Of a stretch of 7,716 nt of DNA, positions 1 to 5,799 are shown piece by piece; the stretch's first letter is position 1; each line of letters starts with the position of its first letter. Source of the DNA: CBFIJI01 sp965662885 (GTDB lineage: Bacteria > Bacteroidota > Bacteroidia > Flavobacteriales > Flavobacteriaceae); contig CBFIJI010000097.1 of NCBI GenBank assembly GCA_965662885.1, positions 1-7,716 of the forward strand, in the 5' to 3' direction. The notes beneath the pieces are model-generated. The model searched no databases and was not told the origin of the DNA. It was given only the letters and a program-made list of their open reading frames with translations. A program made the translations under genes and the position numbers.

Positions 1-601
1 AGAGGGAAACGAGATCTCTGGCTATGTTTTCGACGGCTACTTAACGAGAGAACCCTTGAGCAAACCCCTTAAATTTGATTTTGGGGCAGTCACTTTGGAA
101 TTGGGGGAAACCTTTATTTACTATGATGGACCTCAAGAAATAAAATCTGATACGGTTTATTTAGAAATGGATTTGGAGAGTGATTTTTTTAAAACCCCAT
201 TTAAAATCGAACAAAAAGGGTTGGATACCGTAAGTGTTTATCAACAATTCAATAGAAGTGTTACCGTCTATAATGAAGGTCCCCATTGTGATATGATCAA
301 TTGGAGAAATTTTAGATCTGAATGGATTAAGGTCCCATTTGATCCAACAAAAAAGACCAACCGAACCTTGGATCATTCCTATACTCAAGATACTTCGATC
401 ACCTTTGTAAAGGAAGAAATCGATCAGGCCATTAAAGAACATTGCACCGAAGAATGGTTTGATTTGGTCAAAGACATTGCGGATCCACAAATGTACCCCA
501 TGGGGGTTTCAACCCATCAAATCCTTTTTAAAATAGTATTGAGTAATGCGGAAAGAACACTTGAAAAGCTGGTACTTATTGAGGTTCCTATGGGCTGTTA
601 A
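1..601 (+). CDS. Hypothetical protein, C-terminal part (5' end outside window)
   Basis: The reading frame is open from base 2 to the TAA at 599-601, giving 199 visible residues. A TTG at 56 could serve as a start, but the 18 codons before it are also open (they read EGNEISGYVFDG and on). No ATG occurs near the left end, so I treat this as the tail of a longer gene. I do not recognise the family. The first half looks rich in alternating hydrophobic and polar residues, suggesting beta strands. The second half has a more helical, acidic stretch (VKEEIDQAIKEHCTEEW). Cysteines are few, one being the last residue. No signal peptide or membrane segment is visible in this part. The gene converges on hsp20 across a shared hairpin. 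The opposite-strand frame at 161-490 is a shadow of this gene. I am confident the frame is coding and have no view on its function. Confidence 0.7.
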   Translation, partial: EGNEISGYVFDGYLTREPLSKPLKFDFGAVTLELGETFIYYDGPQEIKSDTVYLEMDLESDFFKTPFKIEQKGLDTVSVYQQFNRSVTVYNEGPHCDMINWRNFRSEWIKVPFDPTKKTNRTLDHSYTQDTSITFVKEEIDQAIKEHCTEEWFDLVKDIADPQMYPMGVSTHQILFKIVLSNAERTLEKLVLIEVPMGC

Positions 602-638
602 ACAGCAGGTTAACAGTTTAAATCTTAAAATTTAGTGT

Positions 639-669
639 AAAAAAAATCGGCACTTTTCAGTGCCGATTT
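639..669 (-). terminator. Rho-independent terminator of hsp20, possibly bidirectional
   Basis: A perfect 10-bp stem (644-653 with 660-669, core ATCGGCAC/GTGCCGAT) encloses a 6-nt loop. Read on the - strand it is followed by a run of eight T (complement of A639-646), the classical intrinsic terminator layout, 26 bp beyond the hsp20 stop codon. On the + strand only TTT lies at the stem end, so it could stop the incoming + strand gene less efficiently. Confidence 0.87.
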
Positions 670-694
670 CAAACAAAAACAAATAACTAATTCC

Positions 695-1120
695 TTATCG
701 AATTTTAATCAACTTTTTGGGTTGTGGTTGTGCCTCCGCTCTTTTTGGTAAAGAAACAGTGAGTACCCCACTCGAATACTGGGCATCAATTTTTGTAACA
801 TCTACGCTTTCAGGAATTGTAAACGAACGTCTAAACGAGTTATAACTAAATTCCCGACGTGTAAATTTTCCGTCTTCGGAAGTTTTTTCTTCTTTTTCTT
901 GAGAAGCAATGGATAGTAGATTGTCTTCTACGTCGATTTCAAAATCATCTTTCTTTTTTCCTGGAACCGCCAAGGCTATTTCAAAATGGGTATCGGCTTC
1001 TTTGATGTTTACCGCCGGAATCGTTGTAGAAAATGATGGAACATTTGAGTTCCAGTCGTTTTTAAAGAAATCGTCTGCAAGTGAAGGAAACCAAGGGTTG
1101 TGTCTTTTAATTAAATTCAT
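695..1120 (-). CDS. hsp20: Small heat shock protein, Hsp20/alpha-crystallin family
   Basis: This 141-residue protein is a cytoplasmic ATP-independent holdase chaperone. The family binds unfolding proteins and keeps them soluble for refolding by DnaK/ClpB. The alpha-crystallin domain spans about residues 34-127, with the family's A-x-x-x-G-V-L signature near its end (A113 to L120, GVLTVSLPK). The C-terminal tail carries the I-x-I motif (I138-K-I140) that docks into neighbouring subunits during oligomer assembly. The short N-terminal arm has the aromatic-rich NPWFPSLADDFF segment typical of bacterial members. Length is normal. The ATG at 1118-1120 has no Shine-Dalgarno sequence, as is common in Bacteroidota, and lies about 43 bp from a good promoter -7 box. 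It is probably a single-gene transcript ending at the hairpin at 639-669. I see no inverted repeat of CIRCE type, so any heat control is not visible here. Confidence 0.96.
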   Translation of the reverse strand: MNLIKRHNPWFPSLADDFFKNDWNSNVPSFSTTIPAVNIKEADTHFEIALAVPGKKKDDFEIDVEDNLLSIASQEKEEKTSEDGKFTRREFSYNSFRRSFTIPESVDVTKIDAQYSSGVLTVSLPKRAEAQPQPKKLIKIR

Positions 1121-1162
1121 AACATTTATTTTAGGTTAAACAATTATTTATTTACCCTAAAG

Positions 1163-1194
1163 CAAAATTAAGACCAATTAAAGGATAGTGACAA
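1163..1194 (-). promoter_or_regulatory. Putative hsp20 promoter (Bacteroidota type)
   Basis: On the - strand TAATTTTG (1163-1170) matches the Bacteroidota -7 consensus TAnnTTTG. A TTG (1192-1194) lies 21 nt upstream at the -33 position. Transcription would begin around 1156, leaving a leader of roughly 35 nt before the hsp20 ATG. This is a vegetative-type promoter by pattern. No heat-shock-specific element is apparent. Confidence 0.62.
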
Positions 1195-1197
1195 TAC

Positions 1198-1224
1198 GGC
1201 AGTTATTTACAAAAAATAACTGCC
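1198..1224 (-). terminator. Hairpin after sucC, probable terminator with weak T tract
   Basis: A perfect 11-bp stem (1198-1208 with 1214-1224, GGCAGTTATTT and its complement) has a 5-nt loop and begins 10 bp after the sucC stop codon. On the - strand the bases after the stem are GTATTGTC, so the U tract expected of an intrinsic terminator is poor. It may act as a 3'-end stabiliser or an inefficient terminator, leaving some read-through into hsp20. Confidence 0.5.
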
Positions 1225-1234
1225 ATTATGGCAA

Positions 1235-2428
1235 TTAAGCAATTGCTTCTTGAACTTTATCTGCCGCTTCTTGAAAAGCTGTAGCGGAAAGAACGTTTAA
1301 ACCAGAAGAGTCTATTAGTTCTTTGGCGATATCGGCATTGGTTCCTTGAAGACGAACAATGATGGGCACCTTGATGGCATCGCCCATATTTTTGTAGGCA
1401 TCTACAATTCCTTGAGCTACACGATCACATCGAACGATTCCTCCAAAAATATTGACTAAAATCGCCTCGACATTGGGATCTTTTAAAATTAATCGGAAAG
1501 CAGTTTCCACACGTGCAGCATCTGCGGTTCCTCCAACATCCAAAAAGTTAGCAGGATCACCTCCAGCTTGTTTGATCAGATCCATTGTTGCCATGGCCAA
1601 TCCAGCACCGTTAACCATACAACCAACATTTCCTTCTAAGTCAACGTAGTTTAAACCGACTTCGCGAGCTTCGACCTCTACTGGGTTTTCCTCATTGATA
1701 TCCCTAAGAGCTTCATAATCTTTATGGCGAAACAAAGCGTTATCGTCTAAGGTCACTTTGGCATCAACAGCGATGATTTTATCATCTGAGGTTTTTAATA
1801 CCGGATTGATTTCAAACAAGGAAGCATCTGACCCAACATAAGCATTATAAAGCGCAGTAATAAAACGGGTCATTTCTTTAAACGCCTTCCCTGAGAGTCC
1901 TAAATTAAAGGCCACTTTTCTTGCTTGAAAACCTTGGAGTCCTAAAGCAGGATCAATCGTTTCTGTAAAAATTAAATGAGGTGTTTTTTCTGCAACAGCT
2001 TCAATATCCATTCCTCCTTCTGTAGAATACATAATCATGTTTTTCCCTTCTGCTCGGTTTAAAAGCACTGAAACATAAAATTCTTTAGGTTCTGAGTCCC
2101 CAGGATAGTAAACATCTTCTGCCACCAACACTTGGTTTACTTTTTTTCCTTCTGGAGGGGTTTGTGGGGTTATTAATTGCATTCCAATGATTTGGTCAGC
2201 AATGGTATGTAATTCCTCTAAGTTCTTAGCTAATTTTACACCACCACCTTTGCCTCGGCCTCCTGCATGTATTTGTGCTTTAACCACATGCCATTGCGTT
2301 CCCGTTGTTTCCGTAAGTTCCTTTCCAGCTGTTACAGCTTCTTCAGCAGTTGCAGCAACATGGCCGCGTTGAATACTTACACCAAAACTGGCTAGTATTT
2401 CTTTTCCTTGATATTCGTGTAAATTCAT
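1235..2428 (-). CDS. sucC: Succinyl-CoA synthetase (ADP-forming) subunit beta
   Basis: SucC pairs with SucD to convert succinyl-CoA, ADP (or GDP) and phosphate to succinate, CoA and ATP (or GTP) in the TCA cycle, in the cytoplasm. The 397 residues are full length (E. coli SucC is 388). The N-terminal ATP-grasp domain opens with MNLHEYQGKEIL and includes the nucleotide-binding HAGGRGKGGGVK (54-65) and the metal-site segment around E207-I-N-P. The C-terminal CoA-ligase domain has GCMVNGAGLAMATMD (269-283), GGTAD (299-303) and NIFGGIVRCD (326-335), which contacts the SucD active site. The ATG start gives the exact family N-terminus. An AGGAA lies 10 nt upstream of it (2439-2443), a possible but loosely spaced Shine-Dalgarno. 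The gene stands alone: lysA is divergent upstream, hsp20 is downstream, and sucD must lie elsewhere in the genome. Confidence 0.98.
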   Translation of the reverse strand: MNLHEYQGKEILASFGVSIQRGHVAATAEEAVTAGKELTETTGTQWHVVKAQIHAGGRGKGGGVKLAKNLEELHTIADQIIGMQLITPQTPPEGKKVNQVLVAEDVYYPGDSEPKEFYVSVLLNRAEGKNMIMYSTEGGMDIEAVAEKTPHLIFTETIDPALGLQGFQARKVAFNLGLSGKAFKEMTRFITALYNAYVGSDASLFEINPVLKTSDDKIIAVDAKVTLDDNALFRHKDYEALRDINEENPVEVEAREVGLNYVDLEGNVGCMVNGAGLAMATMDLIKQAGGDPANFLDVGGTADAARVETAFRLILKDPNVEAILVNIFGGIVRCDRVAQGIVDAYKNMGDAIKVPIIVRLQGTNADIAKELIDSSGLNVLSATAFQEAADKVQEAIA

Positions 2429-2455
2429 ATTTGTTTAGTTCCTAAAAATCACCTG

Positions 2456-2463
2456 CAAAAATA
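2456..2463 (-). promoter_or_regulatory. Putative sucC promoter -7 box
   Basis: TATTTTTG on the - strand fits TAnnTTTG and lies 27 bp upstream of the sucC ATG, predicting a short leader of about 20 nt. I find no TTG at the matching -33 distance, so this is supported by the -7 element and its position alone. Confidence 0.42.
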
Positions 2464-2557
2464 AAGAATCATCGTTGCATAATAGGTATGGAATAGAAAA
2501 ATCTTTATGTTTTGAATATAACATATTGTTGTAATTATATAAAAAAAGTCGTTTCTA

Positions 2558-2587
2558 TTGAAATAATGGAGAGAGTGTGTACTTTTG
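2558..2587 (+). promoter_or_regulatory. Putative lysA promoter (Bacteroidota type)
   Basis: TTG (2558-2560), a 19-nt spacer and TACTTTTG (2580-2587) form a textbook Bacteroidota promoter. TACTTTTGCA is a particularly common form of the -7 box in flavobacteria. Transcription would begin near 2593-2595. That is downstream of the TTG (2512) and ATG (2566) candidate lysA starts, so a transcript from here can only use the GTG at 2608, with a leader of about 15 nt. Confidence 0.68.
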
Positions 2588-2607
2588 CAAAGTTAAATGA
2601 ATGCCTT

Positions 2608-3849
2608 GTGAAAAATAATACATTACTTGATATTGCCCATGAATTTGGAAGTGCTACCTATGTTTACGATGCAGCACAGATCCAAAACCAGTATCGCCGC
2701 TTACAAAATGCCTTCTCTGGGGTAAAAGACCTTAAAATCAACTATGCGTGTAAAGCATTATCCAATCTTTCTGTCTTGCGTTTTATAAAACAATTGGGCT
2801 CAGGTTTGGACACGGTTTCTATTCAGGAAGTTCGTTTGGGGTTGACTGCTGGTTTTGCTCCTGAAACAATCATCTATACTCCTAACGGTGTAGCCCTCGA
2901 TGAAATTGAAGAAGTAGCTAAAATGGGGGTTCAAATCAATATTGACAACCTTTCTATTTTAGAACAATTCGGAACCAAGCACCCCAATATTCCAGTGTGT
3001 ATTCGCATCAATCCACATGTCATGGCTGGGGGGAATAGTAATATATCTGTTGGCCATATCGATTCCAAATTTGGAATTTCCATTCATCAGATCCCTCATG
3101 TTTTGCGTATTGTAGAAAATACAGGCATGCACATCAACGGTATTCATATGCACACCGGTAGTGATATTTTAGATATTGATGTATTTATCCATGCTGCTGA
3201 AATTTTATTTGACACTGCTATTCGATTTAAAGATTTGGATTTTATTGACTTTGGAAGTGGCTTTAAAGTGCCTTATCGTCCCGGGGATATCGAAACCAAT
3301 ATTGAAGAATTGGGCGAAAAATTAACCCAACGTTTTAAAACGTTTTGTAAAGCGTATGGACGTAACCTTCAACTCGCCTTTGAACCCGGTAAATTTTTAG
3401 TGAGTGAAGCAGGCTATTTTATTACCAAAGTGAATGCTGTAAAACAAACCACCTCTATGGTGTTTGCTCAAGTCGATAGCGGTTTTAACCATTTGATTCG
3501 TCCGATGCTTTACGGGTCGCATCACGAAATTTTTAACATCTCCAATCCCCAAGGAAAGGAACGTTTTTATTCGGTGGTTGGCTATATCTGTGAAACCGAT
3601 ACTTTTGGAAACAATCGGAAAATTGCAGAAATCTCTGACGGTGATTTTTTGGTCTTTAGAAATGCAGGAGCCTATTGTTTTACAATGGCGAGCAATTATA
3701 ATTCCCGCTACCGTCCTGCGGAAGTATTATGGCATGAAGGTCAAGCCCATTTGATTCGTAAAAGAGAAACCATGGATGATATTCTCCGCAATCAAGTTAT
3801 TATGGATTTTACTGAAAAAGCGACTGTTGATTTAGTTCAAGGGACTTAG
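2608..3849 (+). CDS. lysA: Diaminopimelate decarboxylase
   Basis: A PLP enzyme that decarboxylates meso-diaminopimelate to L-lysine and CO2, the last step of lysine synthesis, in the cytoplasm. From the GTG at 2608 it is 413 residues, normal for the family. K49 in NYACKALSN is the PLP Schiff-base lysine. HMHTGS (180-185) and GSGF (216-219) belong to the alanine-racemase-like barrel, the latter binding the cofactor phosphate. EPGK (259-262) is conserved. The C-terminal beta domain supplies C328-E-T-D of the substrate-specific CESxD-type motif and NAGAY (352-356). I chose GTG because the protein then begins MKNNTLLDIAHEFGSATYVYDA, like flavobacterial LysA, and because a strong promoter lies just upstream. 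The ATG at 2566 (427 residues) and TTG at 2512 (445 residues) would add residues with no family counterpart that I know. The 3' end overlaps the convergent flavin oxidoreductase gene by 18 bp. Function is near certain. The start is less so. Confidence 0.93.
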   Translation: MKNNTLLDIAHEFGSATYVYDAAQIQNQYRRLQNAFSGVKDLKINYACKALSNLSVLRFIKQLGSGLDTVSIQEVRLGLTAGFAPETIIYTPNGVALDEIEEVAKMGVQINIDNLSILEQFGTKHPNIPVCIRINPHVMAGGNSNISVGHIDSKFGISIHQIPHVLRIVENTGMHINGIHMHTGSDILDIDVFIHAAEILFDTAIRFKDLDFIDFGSGFKVPYRPGDIETNIEELGEKLTQRFKTFCKAYGRNLQLAFEPGKFLVSEAGYFITKVNAVKQTTSMVFAQVDSGFNHLIRPMLYGSHHEIFNISNPQGKERFYSVVGYICETDTFGNNRKIAEISDGDFLVFRNAGAYCFTMASNYNSRYRPAEVLWHEGQAHLIRKRETMDDILRNQVIMDFTEKATVDLVQGT

Positions 3850-4785
3850 ACTCTTTACCGTCTTGTTGTAATCCGAAATCAATTCAGTGACTATTCCCGC
3901 AGCTGGGATAATGCTTTTGATTTGTGCAGCAACTTGACCAATTTCCAGTTCACCTTCTACCAGGTCGCCCTCAAACATGCCTTTTTTAGCACGACCTCTT
4001 CCTAAGGCTTTTCGTAGCTCTTCTACCGATGCACCCGCCTGATAGAGGGTCTGTATTTTTTCATAAAAAGGATTTTTAAGCAAACGTACAGGAGTCACTT
4101 CCTTTAGGGTTAATACGGTACTCCCCTGCTCTGCTTTAAGAACCTCCGCTTTAAAATGATCGTGAGAAGAGGCTTCTGGAGTCGCTACAAAACGAGAGCC
4201 CACTTGAACGGCATCCGCACCCAAGGCCATAGCTGCTGCCATAGCAGCTCCTGAACCTATACCCCCCGCAGCAATTAAAGGAACCTTTATTGCTTGTTTG
4301 ATTAAAGGTATCAAAACCATAGAGGTCGTTTCTTCTCGACCGTTGTGTCCACCCGCTTCAAATCCTTCGGCAACAATAGCATCAACGCCACATTCCTGCG
4401 CTTTTAACGCAAATTTTACCGAACTCACCACATGAACTACCGTACAGCCGTGCTCTTTTAAATGCGCTGTCCATAATTTTGGGTTTCCAGCAGCAGTAAA
4501 AACAATTGGCACCTTTTCTTCCACAATTATTGCCATCAATAAATCAATATCTGGATACAACAAAGGGACATTGACCCCAAAAGGTTTGTCAGTAGCTTGT
4601 TTGCATTTTTGGATATTTTCTCTTAAAATTTCAGGGTACATGGAGCCAGCACCAAGTAGGCCTAAACCTCCTGCATTACTGACCGCTGAGGCTAACCGCC
4701 ATCCACTAGCCCAGATCATTCCCGCTTGAATAATTGGATATTGAATAGTAAAAAGAGAACAAATAGGGTTGTTGTTAGAATACAT
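3832..4785 (-). CDS. FMN-dependent NAD(P)H oxidoreductase, nitronate monooxygenase/FabK family
   Basis: A 317-residue TIM-barrel flavoprotein of the 2-nitropropane dioxygenase family, which includes nitronate monooxygenases (nitronate detoxification) and the FabK-type enoyl-ACP reductase. Visible family marks are YPIIQAGM (16-23), the FMN-contacting AGGLGLLGAG (38-47), VNVPLL (71-76), and EGFEAGGHNG (140-149) with the conserved His147. The phosphate-binding AAGGIGSG (172-179) and GADAVQVGSRF (189-199) follow. No signal peptide is present, so it should be cytoplasmic. I think the pattern is closer to FabK than to the longer fungal-type monooxygenases, but many bacterial members of this group have no proven substrate and I cannot choose. 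The ATG at 4783-4785 has no Shine-Dalgarno and I found no convincing promoter box in the 94 bp upstream. The gene ends inside lysA (18-bp convergent overlap) and appears to be a single transcription unit. Confidence 0.88.
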   Translation of the reverse strand: MYSNNNPICSLFTIQYPIIQAGMIWASGWRLASAVSNAGGLGLLGAGSMYPEILRENIQKCKQATDKPFGVNVPLLYPDIDLLMAIIVEEKVPIVFTAAGNPKLWTAHLKEHGCTVVHVVSSVKFALKAQECGVDAIVAEGFEAGGHNGREETTSMVLIPLIKQAIKVPLIAAGGIGSGAAMAAAMALGADAVQVGSRFVATPEASSHDHFKAEVLKAEQGSTVLTLKEVTPVRLLKNPFYEKIQTLYQAGASVEELRKALGRGRAKKGMFEGDLVEGELEIGQVAAQIKSIIPAAGIVTELISDYNKTVKSLSPLN

Positions 4786-4879
4786 AGTATAGTGATTGAC
4801 GTAAAGATGGAAAATTCTATAAACAAATTCCTCTCCTGATAAAAAGGATTAAAGAGTTTTCATGGTTTTATAAAGCTAT

Positions 4880-5797
4880 TTACAGAAATTGATCTTGAGA
4901 TTGATAAGCGGTAATGACCGCTTTTTCTCCCTCTGCCCCATCTTTAGAATTGCCATGCTCCATGCCAAGTATACCTTGAAACCCACGAGAATGAATGTAT
5001 TTAAATACATTTTTATAATTGATCTCTCCCGTTGTGGGTTCTTTTCTTCCTGGATTGTCACCAATTTGAAAATATGCAATCTCCTCCCATGTCTTTTCAA
5101 TGTTAGGAATCAAATTCCCTTCTTGAATTTGTTGGTGATAGATATCAAATAAGATTTTACAGGCTGGTGAATCTACTGCTTTACATATAGCATAGGCCTG
5201 AGGACTTTCACTTAAAAAAAGTCCTGGATGATTTCTAAAATTGAGCGGTTCCAACACCATTGTCAAGTTGTGGGGTTCCAAAATAGCTGCTGCTTGTTTT
5301 AAACTTTCCACCACATGAGCTGTTTGGTAATTCATATTCTGCCGTAGATCCACAAAACCAGGCACAACAGTCATCCATCGAGCATTGACCCGTTTGGCCA
5401 CGTCAACAGCAGCACGGATATACGCTAAAAATTCTGCTCTTAAGCTTTCATCACCACTGGCCAAATTGGGTTTGTTCCAATAGATTTTATGGGCAACAAA
5501 AACGCCCATCGTTAAGCCGCGCTTTTGCATGGTTTGCGCCATTTTTTCCTGTAAAGCGATCTCCCGGTTTCGCATGTCATTATCCTCAAAAGCTGTAAAC
5601 CCTTGGTCGGCCATAAAATGGAGTTGATCAATCGGATCGTTTCCTGCTAAATTTTTAAACATCCCCAAATGTGGGGCATACTTCAAGTTATACGTATATC
5701 CGTTATTTACTGTATTGGATTGCGCCATCCCCAGTTTTGCTCCTGATAATCCAAGGGTAGTTAATGCACTTGCTTTGGTAAATGTTCGTCTGTCCAT
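4880..5797 (-). CDS. Tat-exported hydroxypyruvate isomerase-like TIM-barrel protein
   Basis: A 305-residue member of the xylose-isomerase-like TIM-barrel (AP endonuclease 2) superfamily, closest in motifs to hydroxypyruvate isomerase (Hyi). The start MDRRTFTKAS carries a twin-arginine motif (R3-R4-T-F-T-K) followed by a mildly hydrophobic stretch to about residue 25 (GMAQS), so export in folded form to the periplasm is likely. Metal and substrate residues expected of Hyi are present: E183 in VLEPLN, D218 and H221 in LFDIYHQQ, Q244 in FQIGDNPGR, the loop EPTTGEINY (253-261), and E280 in GMEHG. This suggests an active sugar or keto-acid isomerase, epimerase or lyase, but classical Hyi is cytoplasmic, so the substrate probably differs. 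The ATG is 2 bp after the stop of the Gfo/Idh gene, which implies translational coupling. A longer frame to 5881 is not used because it would bury the Tat leader. I see no clear terminator after the stop. Confidence 0.88.
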   Translation of the reverse strand: MDRRTFTKASALTTLGLSGAKLGMAQSNTVNNGYTYNLKYAPHLGMFKNLAGNDPIDQLHFMADQGFTAFEDNDMRNREIALQEKMAQTMQKRGLTMGVFVAHKIYWNKPNLASGDESLRAEFLAYIRAAVDVAKRVNARWMTVVPGFVDLRQNMNYQTAHVVESLKQAAAILEPHNLTMVLEPLNFRNHPGLFLSESPQAYAICKAVDSPACKILFDIYHQQIQEGNLIPNIEKTWEEIAYFQIGDNPGRKEPTTGEINYKNVFKYIHSRGFQGILGMEHGNSKDGAEGEKAVITAYQSQDQFL

Positions 5798-5799
5798 GG

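Noticed and set aside
56..58. TTG as the start of the first gene
   Set aside because: The frame is open for all 18 codons upstream to the window edge, no Shine-Dalgarno or promoter box precedes the TTG, and the translated upstream stretch looks like protein.
909..1139. Open frame on the + strand across the hsp20 start
   Set aside because: It is antisense to the conserved alpha-crystallin domain and has low-complexity composition. It is a shadow of hsp20.
2507..2514. ATGTTTTG as an alternative lysA -7 box
   Set aside because: The TA-to-TTTG spacing is one base too long (TATGTTTTG), whereas 2580-2587 fits the consensus and has a -33 TTG.
2506..2525. 6-bp inverted repeat TATGTT/AACATA upstream of lysA as a possible operator
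   Set aside because: It is short, AT-rich and interrupted by 8 nt, as expected by chance in this AT-rich spacer. No second copy was seen.
4786..4879. Terminator or promoter between the Hyi-like and flavin oxidoreductase genes
   Set aside because: Only a 4-bp stem (TCCT/AGGA near 4834-4848) and no TAnnTTTG box were found, which is too little to call.
4876..5152. Small open frames on both strands within the Hyi-like gene (4876-5100 -, 4889-5152 +)
   Set aside because: They overlap a clearly conserved protein, show no recognisable domain and have no promoter or ribosome binding signal.
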